DNA of 32,911 nucleotides. Source: Bacillus hominis (lineage in GTDB: Bacteria; Bacillota; Bacilli; Bacillales; Bacillaceae_G). The stretch covers positions 1 through 32,911 of the forward strand of contig NZ_BOQD01000083.1 of NCBI RefSeq assembly GCF_018332515.1, given 5' to 3'. Below the pieces are notes generated by a model that saw nothing but the letters and a program-made list of their open reading frames with translations, searched no databases and was not told where the DNA came from. Position numbers and translations under genes: made by a program. Shown piece by piece: positions 1 to 7,760 of this stretch. Each line of letters starts with the position of its first letter. Position 1 is the stretch's first letter.

Positions 1-13
1 CATAAAAACGTAC

Positions 14-796
14 CTATAAAGAATCAGATGCTTGTCTCATAATTTGTTTGCCGACTGGAGTAGAACCCGTAAATGCAATTTTATCTACGAGTGGATGATT
101 AACGAGAGCTTGTCCAGCTGTTTCACCGAATCCAGGAACGATGTTAACAACGCCTTTCGGGAATCCAGCTTCTTCAATTAATTCAGCTAAGTATAGAGCG
201 GATAGTGGGGTTTGTTCTGCAGGTTTTAAAACGATTGTACATCCTGTTGCAAGGGCTGCGCCCATTTTCCACATTGCCATAAGAAGTGGGAAGTTCCATG
301 GGATAATTTGACCGACAACACCAACAGCTTCATGGCGTGTATAGTTAAAATATTCACCAGAAACAGGGATTGTTTGTCCAACGATTTTTGTAGCCCAGCC
401 AGCATAATAGCGCATATGTTCAATTGCAAGCGGTACGTCTGCTGCTAAAGTTTCACGGATTGGCTTTCCGTTATCTAAAGTTTCAAGCTGTGCCAGCTCT
501 TCTTTATGCTCTTCCATTAAATCAGCAAGCTTGTACATAAGGCGGCTTCGTTCAGCAGTGCTCATGCGTGACCAAGGACCTTCATCGAAAGCCATTCGAG
601 CAGCTACGACAGCTTTATGAATATCTTCGCGACCAGCTTCAGCAACGATAGCGAGAGTTTCACCAGTTGCTGGGTTAGGAGTTTTAAACGTTTTACCAGA
701 AGCGCTTTCGATAAATGCTCCGTTCACATATAATTTCTTTGTACCTTGAAGAAATTTCTCTACTTTTTCATGAAGATTTACAGCTAGTTGACTCAT
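14..796 (-). pseudogene. dhaS: NAD-dependent aldehyde dehydrogenase (DhaS type), 5' part only
   Basis: The 260-residue product matches the N-terminal half of class I/II aldehyde dehydrogenases, which oxidise aldehydes to acids with NAD(P) and are normally about 490-500 residues. Visible motifs are PWNFPLLM (cofactor-binding Asn), [20 protein letters not shown] and the Rossmann-loop motif FTGSTPVGK. The reading frame stops with TAG right after ...RQASDSL. In intact relatives the chain continues into the ELGGK segment with the general-base Glu and then the catalytic Cys; both are missing here. The bases upstream of the stop on this window edge (1-13) do not encode the expected continuation in any frame, so insertion of a mobile element or a rearrangement is more likely than a point mutation. 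The start ATG at 796 has an AAGGGGG ribosome binding site. The remaining product should have no dehydrogenase activity. Family is certain; the cause of the break is inferred. Confidence 0.85.
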
Positions 797-936
797 TGTA
801 TAACCCCCTTGAAAATATAATTTAAACGCAGTACGAGACGGCGTTTATTCCGAAATCAAGGATGTGGGAACTAGATGAAAAGCCTCTACTTTAAAATCAT
901 AAATAAAAAATCCTGAAAATTCAAATTTCATTTTCG

Positions 937-948
937 TTACAATTGTAA
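937..948. promoter_or_regulatory. 12-bp palindrome between dhaS and the panF operon
   Basis: TTACAATTGTAA is a perfect palindrome in the 274-bp gap between the divergent dhaS-type gene and the DUF997/panF operon. It lies about 140 bp upstream of the dhaS start, so it could be an operator for either direction. Short AT-rich palindromes also arise by chance. No regulator is implied by the sequence. Confidence 0.25.
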
Positions 949-1008
949 AAAATATGTAATGTAAGAGAGTCTTCTATATTTTTATAAAAAATCCTGCTTG
1001 TTTTTGTT

Positions 1009-1044
1009 TTCTAGTAGGAAAAACTAGAAGAACAGTGGTACAAT
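1009..1044 (+). promoter_or_regulatory. Extended -10 promoter with overlapping inverted repeat, panF operon
   Basis: TGGTACAAT at 1036-1044 forms an extended -10 element (TG-n-TACAAT). There is no good -35 box at the expected distance. In its place is a perfect inverted repeat, TTCTAGT (1009-1015), 7-bp spacer, ACTAGAA (1023-1029), which covers the -35 region and fits a repressor or activator site. The GAGGAGG ribosome binding site begins about 12 bp downstream of the -10 box, so the untranslated leader would be very short. Confidence 0.5.
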
Positions 1045-1070
1045 AATACATCGTGAGAGGAGGAAGAATA

Positions 1071-1349
1071 ATGAAGGATTATCATGATGACCCACGCTTT
1101 CGAATAGCCCATAGAGAAGCGTTAATTGGTCTTGGACTTGCTATTATTAACTTTATAATATGGTACGGATTTGCTTATGGGCTTGGTAGTAAAAATCCAA
1201 GTGAATATACATACATATTAGGTTTTCCGGCATGGTTTTTTTATAGCTGTATCGTTGGATTTATCGTTATGGTTATTTTGCTTAGTTTAGTTGTTCGTTT
1301 TGTATTTCAAGATATTTCACTCGATGAGGAAGAAAAAAGTGAGGAATAA
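1071..1349 (+). CDS. DUF997 (YhdT-like) small membrane protein
   Basis: A 92-residue protein with two predicted membrane segments (about residues 14-34 and 50-76), separated by a short loop with GSKNPSEYTYILGFPAWFFY and ending in an acidic tail (DEEEKSEE). This is the DUF997/YhdT family, which is usually encoded directly upstream of the pantothenate symporter gene panF, as here (3 bp between the stop and the panF start). Its molecular role is not established; the constant pairing suggests it helps PanF assembly or function. The ATG at 1071 is preferred over an upstream GTG at 1053 because GAGAGGAGGAA lies just before it. The gene is the first in the operon driven by the extended -10 promoter at 1036-1044. 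Confidence 0.85.
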   Translation: MKDYHDDPRFRIAHREALIGLGLAIINFIIWYGFAYGLGSKNPSEYTYILGFPAWFFYSCIVGFIVMVILLSLVVRFVFQDISLDEEEKSEE

Positions 1350-1352
1350 TAG

Positions 1353-2786
1353 ATGAATTGGTATGTAATCATTCCAATGATAATTTCGTTTATCGTTGTA
1401 TTTTTAATTGGTTTATATGCTTCAAGGCGCGTACAAGCAACTGCTAATAATAAATTTTTACAAGAATATTTTCTTGGTGGGCGTGAGCTTGGCGGTTTAT
1501 TATTAGCGATGACAATGATTGCTACGTATGGAAGCGCAAGTAGCTTTATCGGCGGGCCTGGTATTGCTTACAATATGGGACTTGGATGGGTGCTGTTATC
1601 AGCGATTCAAGTTGTAACAGGATATATCGTTTTAACGGTTATTGGTAAAAAGTTTGCGATTATCGCAAGGAAGATGGAAGCGATTACGCTTATTGATTAT
1701 TTAAAGGGAAGATACAATAATAAAGCGGTCGTTATTCTTTCTGCGATATGTATTATTATCTTTTTATTTTCAGCAACAGTAGCCCAGTGGGTCGGGGGTG
1801 GACGCTTAATTGAGTCACTAACGGGCCTTTCTTATACAACGGCATTATTTTTATTTACTTTTTCTGTACTTGTTTACGTATTAATTGGTGGGTTTCGAGC
1901 AGTTGCGTTATCAGATACGATATTAGGTATTATTATGTTAGTTGGAACGACAATCATTTTAATTGCGACTGTCATCGCTGGTGGTGGAATTGAAAAAATT
2001 ATGCACGAACTCGTCCAAATTAATCCGAATTTAATTACACCATTCGGAGCAGATGGTAGTTTAACGAAATCATATGTTACATCGTATTGGATTTTAATTG
2101 GAATTGGCGTCGTTGGTTTACCGCAAATTAGCGTGCGTGCTATGTCCTATAAAAATTCAAAAGCGATGCATCAAGCGCTCATAATTGGAACAGTGGTTGT
2201 AGGTACAATTATGATTGGTATGCATTTAACAGGTGTGTTTGCACGAGTAGTACTTCCGGGTATAACAGTACCAGATAAAGTAATGCCGCTACTCGCGATG
2301 GAAGTATTGCCACCTTGGTTAGCTGGAGTTTTCTTAGCTGCGCCAATGGCTGCAATCATGTCTACTGTAAACTCATTATTATTACTTGTAAGTTCGTCAA
2401 TTATTAAAGATGTATATGTGAATTACATAAATAAAGATGCCGCGGATAGTACGATAAAAAAAGGTAGCCTATTGATTACTGGTATCGTAGGATTACTCGT
2501 ATATGCTGCCGCTATTAAGCCACCAGACTTTTTAATTTGGTTGAATTTATTTTCATTCGGTGGTTTAGAAGCAGCGTTCATTTGGCCGATTGTGTTAGGC
2601 TTATATTGGAAAAAAGGAAATGAAACTGGAGCTCTCGCATCTATTTTAGTTGGAGTAAGTTCCTATATGTTTATACACCTTTGCTACCCTAATCCATTCG
2701 GTATACATACAGTTGTTTTCCCGATTTGTTTTGCATTTATTGCTTACATCATTGGTAGTATGGTTACTATGAAGAAAAAGGTCTAG
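1353..2786 (+). CDS. panF: Sodium/pantothenate symporter PanF
   Basis: A 477-residue, very hydrophobic protein of the sodium:solute symporter (SSF) family with about 13 transmembrane helices and a length typical of PanF (about 480). Characteristic stretches include YFLGGRELGGLLLAMTMIAT near residue 40, TYGSASSFIGGPG near residue 60 and the helix-8 region AAPMAAIMSTVNSLLL. PanF imports pantothenate with sodium, feeding coenzyme A synthesis. The partner DUF997 gene immediately upstream supports PanF rather than a proline or other SSF transporter. The start ATG lies 3 bp after the stop of the upstream gene, with its GAGG ribosome binding site inside that gene, so the two are translated from one transcript. 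An intrinsic terminator follows at 2798. Confidence 0.88.
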   Translation: MNWYVIIPMIISFIVVFLIGLYASRRVQATANNKFLQEYFLGGRELGGLLLAMTMIATYGSASSFIGGPGIAYNMGLGWVLLSAIQVVTGYIVLTVIGKKFAIIARKMEAITLIDYLKGRYNNKAVVILSAICIIIFLFSATVAQWVGGGRLIESLTGLSYTTALFLFTFSVLVYVLIGGFRAVALSDTILGIIMLVGTTIILIATVIAGGGIEKIMHELVQINPNLITPFGADGSLTKSYVTSYWILIGIGVVGLPQISVRAMSYKNSKAMHQALIIGTVVVGTIMIGMHLTGVFARVVLPGITVPDKVMPLLAMEVLPPWLAGVFLAAPMAAIMSTVNSLLLLVSSSIIKDVYVNYINKDAADSTIKKGSLLITGIVGLLVYAAAIKPPDFLIWLNLFSFGGLEAAFIWPIVLGLYWKKGNETGALASILVGVSSYMFIHLCYPNPFGIHTVVFPICFAFIAYIIGSMVTMKKKV

Positions 2787-2797
2787 ATAAAATAGAG

Positions 2798-2826
2798 AAC
2801 GCAGTCCGTATAGGGCTGCGTTTTTT
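2798..2826 (+). terminator. Intrinsic terminator after panF
   Basis: A 10-bp stem AACGCAGTCC / GGGCTGCGTT (2798-2807 with 2813-2822, one G-T pair) with a 5-base loop is followed by a run of T. It lies 11 bp after the panF stop codon. Confidence 0.88.
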
Positions 2827-2907
2827 CGTATAAATTTGTTCTTTTTATTCTGTATATCTATGGTGATTCATAAAGTAATAACAATTGAGGGGATGGAGTT
2901 GAGGGCG

Positions 2908-3840
2908 ATGAAAAAAGTATTATTTTTGGGAGACCCGGGAATTGATGACTCTTTAGCCATAATGTATGGGATTATGCATCCTGATATTGATATTGTTGGT
3001 GTCGTAACGGGATATGGAAATGTAACACAAGAAAAGGCGACAAGTAATGCGGCGTATTTACTGCAACTTGCAGGACGAGAAGATATACCTGTTATTAATG
3101 GTGCGAAAATTCCTTTATCCGGAGATTTTGTGACGTATTATCCGGAGATTCACGGTGCAGATGGCTTAGGACCAATTAAACCTCCAAAAGCTTTTTCGCC
3201 AAATATAAAATCATTTTGTGCATTTTTCGATATTCTTGAAAAGTATAAAGGAGAATTAATCATTGTTGATGCCGGCAGGTCAACGACATTAGCGACAGCA
3301 TTTATTTTAGAAAAACCGATGATGAAGTACGTGAAAGAATAGTATATAATGGGCGGTGCTTTTTTAATGCCTGGTAATGTGACACCAGTCGCGGAGGCAA
3401 ATTTTCATGGCGATCCCATTGCGTCACAATTAGTTATGCAAAATGCCAAGAATGTGACATTAGTACCACTTAACGTTACGTCTGAAGCTATTATTACGCC
3501 AGAGATGGTGAAATATATTACGAAACATTCTAAAACGAATTTTAATAAATTAATTGAACCAATTTTTAATTATTATTATAAAGCTTATAAAAAGTTGAAT
3601 CCAAAAATAACAGGAAGTCCGGTACATGACGTCGTTACAATGATGGTTGCGGCGAATCCAGCCCTTTTAGATTATGTGTATCGCCGTGTCGATGTAGATA
3701 CAGTTGGTATTGCAAAAGGAGAGAGTATTGCTGATTTTCGGCCCCAACCTGACTCAAAAGCATTAAAGAATTGGGTGCGAATTGGTTGGTCATTGCATTA
3801 TAAAAAATTTCTAGAAGACTTTGTGAAAATTATGACGTAG
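2908..3840 (+). pseudogene. Nucleoside hydrolase, interrupted by an in-frame TAG
   Basis: The two halves lie in the same frame and together give a 311-codon inosine/uridine-preferring nucleoside hydrolase (ribohydrolase of purine or pyrimidine nucleosides). The N-terminal half has the calcium-binding motif LGDPGIDDSLAIMYG (residues 7-21). The second half has MGGAFLMPGNVTPVAEANFH, where the Asn contacts ribose, and the conserved His-Asp in SPVHDVVTMM. Codon 145 is TAG (3340-3342), between ...MKYVKE and YIMGGAF. No frameshift is involved: a single base change (for example from a Tyr codon TAC or TAT) explains it. The ATG at 2908 is chosen because MKKVLFLGDPGIDD is the usual family start. A re-start at ATG 3349 would lack the calcium site, so the product should be inactive unless the TAG is suppressed. 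The rest of the frame is well preserved, so the mutation looks recent. Confidence 0.85.
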
Positions 3841-3862
3841 ACATAATAGGAACATACAAGTT

Positions 3863-3906
3863 AAAATAATGGAGATGATTATTTAAATAATCATCTCCAT
3901 TATTTT
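3863..3906 (+). terminator. Perfect 44-nt palindrome, probable terminator
   Basis: Two 22-bp arms, AAAATAATGGAGATGATTATTT and its exact reverse complement, meet without a spacer at 3884/3885. The second arm ends in TTTT followed by GTTGTT. It lies 22 bp after the nucleoside hydrolase frame and 52 bp before the next start. It probably terminates transcription from the hydrolase gene, although the loopless symmetry is unusual for a terminator. Confidence 0.65.
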
Positions 3907-3957
3907 GTTGTTAAGAGATAAATAGAGAAGAGTTACACAATAGGAGAGGAATTTTAC

Positions 3958-5067
3958 TTGAAAAAAACTATAGTATGCGCAGTGATTGTGGGTATTTTTG
4001 TTTTGCTGATATCGGGTAACTTTTTAGTGAAAAGAGTGTGGAGTTCAAATAATGATGATGCGCAGTACATAGCATCCTTTATTGAAGAACATAAAGATGA
4101 AAAAAATAGCGCTCTTCTAGTAAAGAGAAATGATAAAGTTGTGTATTCTGTAAATCCAGATGTTGTATTGCCAGTTGCTAGTACGATGAAGTTAATTGTG
4201 GCGCTTGAATATACGAAACAAGTTACAGAGGGGAAAATCGATCCGTCTAGTTTCGTTTCAATTAATGATGTGAATCGTTATTATGTGCCGGGTACAGATG
4301 GTGGTGCACAAGATAGATGGCAAAATTATTTGCAAAAAAAAGAAAAGATAACTGAAGGAGCGGTTTCTTTAGAAGAAGTTGCAAAAGGAATGGTTAAGTT
4401 TAGTTCTAATGCAAATACTGAATATTTAATGGAGGTATTAGGATTAGACAATATTAATCGGAATTTACAAAGTTTAGCGCTTCCTGCACATCAACCGCTA
4501 TTTCCGATCGTTTCATCTTTATACATTCCGGGATATTTGCATAAAGAATTACATGTTCCAAAATATAAAATAGAGAAAAAGTTAAAAGAAATGTCTCAAG
4601 AGCAATATCGTGAATATGCTATGATTATTCATGAACGCTTAAAAAAGAAGGGACCATTATTACAAAAGGAAATTCCTCTATATTTAGAGGAACGTTACGA
4701 CAAAATTTGGTCGGATAGATTGCCTGCTGCTTCCGCTAACGATTATATGGTACTGCTTCAAAAGGCAAATCATCAAGGCGGTCTTACAGAAGCGGAAGAA
4801 AAAGTATGGGCGAATATCGTCGAAACAGATATGAGTGCAAAGAAATATCGTAAAACATTCAGGCATGCCGGGCAAAAGAATGGTTATACACCATGGACGG
4901 TAACAAAAGCAGTTTATGCAATGGATAAACGCGGAAACTGTACAGAAATTGTTTTCTTGGCAAATAATTTAAATGAAGATGACAGTGCTGAAATACGTAA
5001 ACATTTAGCAAATTTACACTTCCAAGTGTTGCAAAGTGATAAGTATGATGCGACTTTTATTAAATAA
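3958..5067 (+). CDS. Membrane-anchored serine hydrolase (class A beta-lactamase-like)
   Basis: The 369-residue protein starts with TTG (ribosome binding site AGGAGAGGA at 3942-3950) and has an N-terminal membrane anchor (residues 4-20) followed by an extracellular domain. The serine beta-lactamase/transpeptidase motifs are recognisable: S75-T-M-K78 in VASTMKLIVALEY (nucleophile and Lys) and S149-S-N151 in KFSSNANTEYL. The third motif, normally K-T/S-G, appears as HAGQKNG near residue 305, as in the beta-lactamase2 / D-alanyl-D-alanine carboxypeptidase-like family rather than true beta-lactamases. It may act on peptidoglycan peptides or other amides outside the cell; drug resistance should not be assumed. 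It appears to be a single-gene unit between the palindrome at 3863 and the terminator at 5063. Confidence 0.75.
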   Translation: MKKTIVCAVIVGIFVLLISGNFLVKRVWSSNNDDAQYIASFIEEHKDEKNSALLVKRNDKVVYSVNPDVVLPVASTMKLIVALEYTKQVTEGKIDPSSFVSINDVNRYYVPGTDGGAQDRWQNYLQKKEKITEGAVSLEEVAKGMVKFSSNANTEYLMEVLGLDNINRNLQSLALPAHQPLFPIVSSLYIPGYLHKELHVPKYKIEKKLKEMSQEQYREYAMIIHERLKKKGPLLQKEIPLYLEERYDKIWSDRLPAASANDYMVLLQKANHQGGLTEAEEKVWANIVETDMSAKKYRKTFRHAGQKNGYTPWTVTKAVYAMDKRGNCTEIVFLANNLNEDDSAEIRKHLANLHFQVLQSDKYDATFIK

Positions 5068-5096
5068 ACTCGGTGCTTTAAGCGCCGAGTTTATTT
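5063..5096 (+). terminator. Intrinsic terminator overlapping the serine hydrolase stop codon
   Basis: AATAAACTCGGTGCT (5063-5077) pairs with AGCGCCGAGTTTATT (5081-5095) across a TTA loop, with one T-G pair, and is followed by TTTTAT. The TAA stop of the hydrolase (5065-5067) lies inside the 5' arm. The T-rich tail is also where the bcr1 element inserted. Confidence 0.88.
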
Positions 5097-5100
5097 TTAT

Positions 5101-5246
5101 CCCGCTATTTGCGGGTAGTAAGACTCCCGTCTCAAAATTTGGCTGGGGCAAAGAAGTTAGGTGGGAGCCCTGCTGTCCGTAAACGCCCGATTGGTGCGGG
5201 CTAATAATCAGTGGGGGATGAACACCCCCACTGATTAAAGTTTCAC
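5101..5246 (+). repeat. bcr1-type repeat element with TTTAT target duplication
   Basis: This 146-bp gene-free segment has several hairpins: CCCGC-TATTT-GCGGG at its left end (5101-5115), GCCCG/CGGGC (5185-5201), and a 12-bp stem AATCAGTGGGGG / CCCCCACTGATT (5206-5217 with 5225-5236, loop ATGAACA). It is flanked by direct TTTAT repeats at 5096-5100 and 5247-5251. Length, GGG/CCC-rich hairpins and TTTAT flanks match what I know of bcr1, a mobile-like repeat of about 155 bp limited to the B. cereus group chromosome. The name is assigned from memory, not by alignment. The element has no coding capacity and would have to be moved in trans. Confidence 0.82.
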
Positions 5247-5319
5247 TTTATGTACAAGCACTTTTTCACCATCCCTGGGTATGATGGGTAGTAACACTTA
5301 GGCGAAAGGGGAAAAGGTG

Positions 5320-6828
5320 ATGAAACAGAGTAAAGAAGAGTTTATTAAGAATGAAGGCGCTGATTTCCCTGGGAAAACATATGTAGATTGTGTATTACAG
5401 CATGTATTTAATTTTCAGCGTAATTATTTATTAAAAGATATGTTTCAAGTGCATAGGGCACATATTACTATGTTAATTGAAGAAAAGTTAATGAAAAGAG
5501 AAGAAGCGAAAGTTATATTAACGGCACTTAAAAAAGTAGAGGAGATTCCAAAGGAGCAGTTGCTATATACAGGGCAACATGAAGATCTTTTTTTCTTAGT
5601 TGAACATTTGCTTTCTCAAGAAGCAAAGTGTGAATTTGTAAGTAATATGCATATCGGTAGAAGTAGAAATGATATGGGTGTAACGATGTATCGTATGAGT
5701 TTACGGCAATTTGTATTACGGCTAATGGAACATCATTTATTGCTGCAAGAAAGTATGTTGGAGCTTGCTGAGGAACATATAGAAACAATTATGCCTGCGT
5801 ATACACATACACAGCCAGCGCAACCAACAACATTTGGTCATTATGTTTTGGCAATTTACGATACGATGCAAAGAGACTTAGAACGAACGAGAAAAGCGTA
5901 TCATCTTGTAAATCATTCTCCAATGGGGGCAGCTGCTCTTTCTACAACAAGCTTCCCGATTAAGCGAGAACGAGTGGCACAGTTGCTGGGATTTACAAAT
6001 GTAATTGAGAACTCATACGATGCTGTTGCTGGAGCGGATTATTTATTAGAAGTTAGCTCATTACTAATGGTTATTATGACGAACACGAGTAGGTGGATTC
6101 ATGATTTTTTATTATTAGCGACGAAAGAATATGATGGGATTACTGTAGCAAAGCCATATGTGCAAATAAGTAGTATTATGCCACAAAAACGAAATCCTGT
6201 TTCAATTGAACATGCCCGCGCTATTACGAGTAGTGCTTTAGGGGAAGCCTTTACTGTATTTCAAATGATTCATAATACACCATTTGGCGATATTGTTGAT
6301 ACGGAGGATGACTTGCAGCCGTATTTATATAAAGGAATCGAAAAGGCGATTCGTGTTTTTTGTATTATGAACGCAGTTATTCGAACGATGAAAGTAGAAG
6401 AAGAAACGTTAAAAAGTCGTTCATATAAACACGCGATTACGATTACAGATTTCGCAGATGTTTTAACAAAAAACTATGAAATACCATTTCGGCATGCACA
6501 TCATGCAGCAAGTGCGATTGCGAATATGTCTATGCAGCAGAAGAAAGAATTACATGAATTACCTTTCAAAGAAGTAAATATGTACTTGCAAGAAAAGTTA
6601 AGAGTAAATTTATTAGAAGAAGAGTGGAAAGAGATTATATCACCAGAAGCTTTTATTCAAAAAAGAAATGTATATGGTGGACCGAGTAAAAAAGAGATGG
6701 AGCGTATGATTAAAAATCGAAAAGAGTCATTTCAAAAAGAAGAAGAGGTATTTGAAAAGGAAAAACAAAGAATTTTACAAGCTGAAAATGATCTGAATAC
6801 GTTAGCTTCGAATATTATTGAATCGTAA
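5320..6828 (+). CDS. Argininosuccinate lyase-like protein (fumarase/aspartase superfamily)
   Basis: A 502-residue member of the aspartase/fumarase superfamily, closest in motif pattern to argininosuccinate lyase. Visible motifs: HIGRSRNDM from residue 111 (substrate-binding), THTQPAQPTTFGHY with the catalytic His at about 163, SPMGAAALSTTSFPI, and the signature loop SSIMPQKRNP at 284-293 with the active serine pair. It is longer than ordinary ArgH (about 460) because of a charged C-terminal extension likely to be helical. It is not beside argG, so it is probably a paralogue with its own substrate instead of the arginine-pathway enzyme. Downstream, 66 bp away with no terminator, is a GNAT acetyltransferase, suggesting a two-gene unit. 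ATG 5320 is preferred over GTG 5317; both follow AAAGGGG. The bcr1 element lies just upstream. Confidence 0.8.
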   Translation: MKQSKEEFIKNEGADFPGKTYVDCVLQHVFNFQRNYLLKDMFQVHRAHITMLIEEKLMKREEAKVILTALKKVEEIPKEQLLYTGQHEDLFFLVEHLLSQEAKCEFVSNMHIGRSRNDMGVTMYRMSLRQFVLRLMEHHLLLQESMLELAEEHIETIMPAYTHTQPAQPTTFGHYVLAIYDTMQRDLERTRKAYHLVNHSPMGAAALSTTSFPIKRERVAQLLGFTNVIENSYDAVAGADYLLEVSSLLMVIMTNTSRWIHDFLLLATKEYDGITVAKPYVQISSIMPQKRNPVSIEHARAITSSALGEAFTVFQMIHNTPFGDIVDTEDDLQPYLYKGIEKAIRVFCIMNAVIRTMKVEEETLKSRSYKHAITITDFADVLTKNYEIPFRHAHHAASAIANMSMQQKKELHELPFKEVNMYLQEKLRVNLLEEEWKEIISPEAFIQKRNVYGGPSKKEMERMIKNRKESFQKEEEVFEKEKQRILQAENDLNTLASNIIES

Positions 6829-6894
6829 AAGAAGGATTTAATGAATTAATCGCCAATACTTAATTAAAATATAAATCGAGGGAAGAGATTGTCG

Positions 6895-7725
6895 ATGATT
6901 CAATTGCATGTATATGAAGAGGTTCTCCGTTTTAAAGAAGATGCTATACCATTTTTAGAAGAGAATGAGCAGGAAAATAATCTCATATTAGGTGTATTAC
7001 AAATGGTCCAAGAACCGATATTTATGGGGGTAGCAAAACAAGAGGAAGAAATAGCAGCTGTATTTCTTCAAACAGTAGAAAAACAAATCATTGTTGCTAC
7101 GTCTGAAATGGCGGAAGAGAGCATCGTGGAACTTGCAAAAAAATTAGCGGAAGTATATCCAAATGTTTCTGGATTGATTGGTAATAAGAAAATTGTACAG
7201 AGATTAGTGGAAGAGATTGCAGTGTTAGAAAATAAGAAAACTACTGTTGCAATGGAGCAAGGTATATATGAATTAAAACAAGTAAAGAAAAAGTGGAACG
7301 GAGATGGAATCTTTCGAGAAGTAAGTAGTGATAGGCTAACATTAATAGAACAGTGGATATATCAATTTTGCGAAGATGTGAAGCTTCCTACTACGAAAGA
7401 AGAAGCGAAACAAACTGCCCATACATTAATTACTAACCGTCGTCTATTTGGTTTAGAAGTAGACGGGAAGCTTGTTTCTGTAGCTGCAAAAACGAGACCA
7501 ACTGCAAATAATATAACAGTCAATTTCGTTTATACGCCGAAAGAAGAACGGAAAAAAGGATATGCATCTAATTGTGTAGCCGCTCTCAGTCAACATTTGT
7601 TAGATGAAGGTTATAAAACGACCACATTATATACTGATTTAGCAAATCCAACATCTAATAAAATTTATAAAGAAATTGGTTATGAGCAAATTATGGAGTC
7701 TGTACTTATATTTTTAGAGGAATAG
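6895..7725 (+). CDS. GNAT family N-acetyltransferase
   Basis: A 276-residue protein with the GNAT acetyl-CoA-binding region at the C-terminus: NFVYTPKEERKKGYASNCVA (beta4-alpha3 with the R/K-K-G-Y-A pyrophosphate loop), then LYTDLANPTSNKIYKEIGY (beta5-alpha4). The N-terminal half (about 1-130) is a divergent GNAT-like or helper domain seen in many B. cereus acetyltransferases of this length. The acceptor is unknown. Co-transcription with the argininosuccinate-lyase-like gene suggests that the substrate is a related amino or amidine compound. A TTG at 6889 is an alternative start; ATG 6895 is preferred, with GAAGAG about 8 bp upstream. A bidirectional terminator follows. Confidence 0.82.
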   Translation: MIQLHVYEEVLRFKEDAIPFLEENEQENNLILGVLQMVQEPIFMGVAKQEEEIAAVFLQTVEKQIIVATSEMAEESIVELAKKLAEVYPNVSGLIGNKKIVQRLVEEIAVLENKKTTVAMEQGIYELKQVKKKWNGDGIFREVSSDRLTLIEQWIYQFCEDVKLPTTKEEAKQTAHTLITNRRLFGLEVDGKLVSVAAKTRPTANNITVNFVYTPKEERKKGYASNCVAALSQHLLDEGYKTTTLYTDLANPTSNKIYKEIGYEQIMESVLIFLEE

Positions 7726-7729
7726 AATG

Positions 7730-7758
7730 AAAAGGCGTGCTATTTTAGCACGTCTTTT
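7730..7758. terminator. Bidirectional terminator between convergent genes
   Basis: AAAAGGCGTGCTA (7730-7742) pairs with TAGCACGTCTTTT (7746-7758) around a TTT loop with one G-T pair. A- and T-runs at both ends let it serve the acetyltransferase on the plus strand and the SDR gene on the minus strand. Confidence 0.87.
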
Positions 7759-7760
7759 CG

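Noticed and set aside
2908-3840. Two separate nucleoside hydrolase genes, or read-through of TAG as a special amino acid
   Set aside because: The halves share one frame and complement each other within one domain. There is no sign of pyrrolysine machinery or a read-through signal, so a nonsense mutation is the simple reading.
3958-5067. A true class A beta-lactamase
   Set aside because: The Ser-x-x-Lys and Ser-x-Asn motifs are present, but the K-T-G motif and the E166 region are not typical, and the protein is membrane anchored with a large insertion between motifs.
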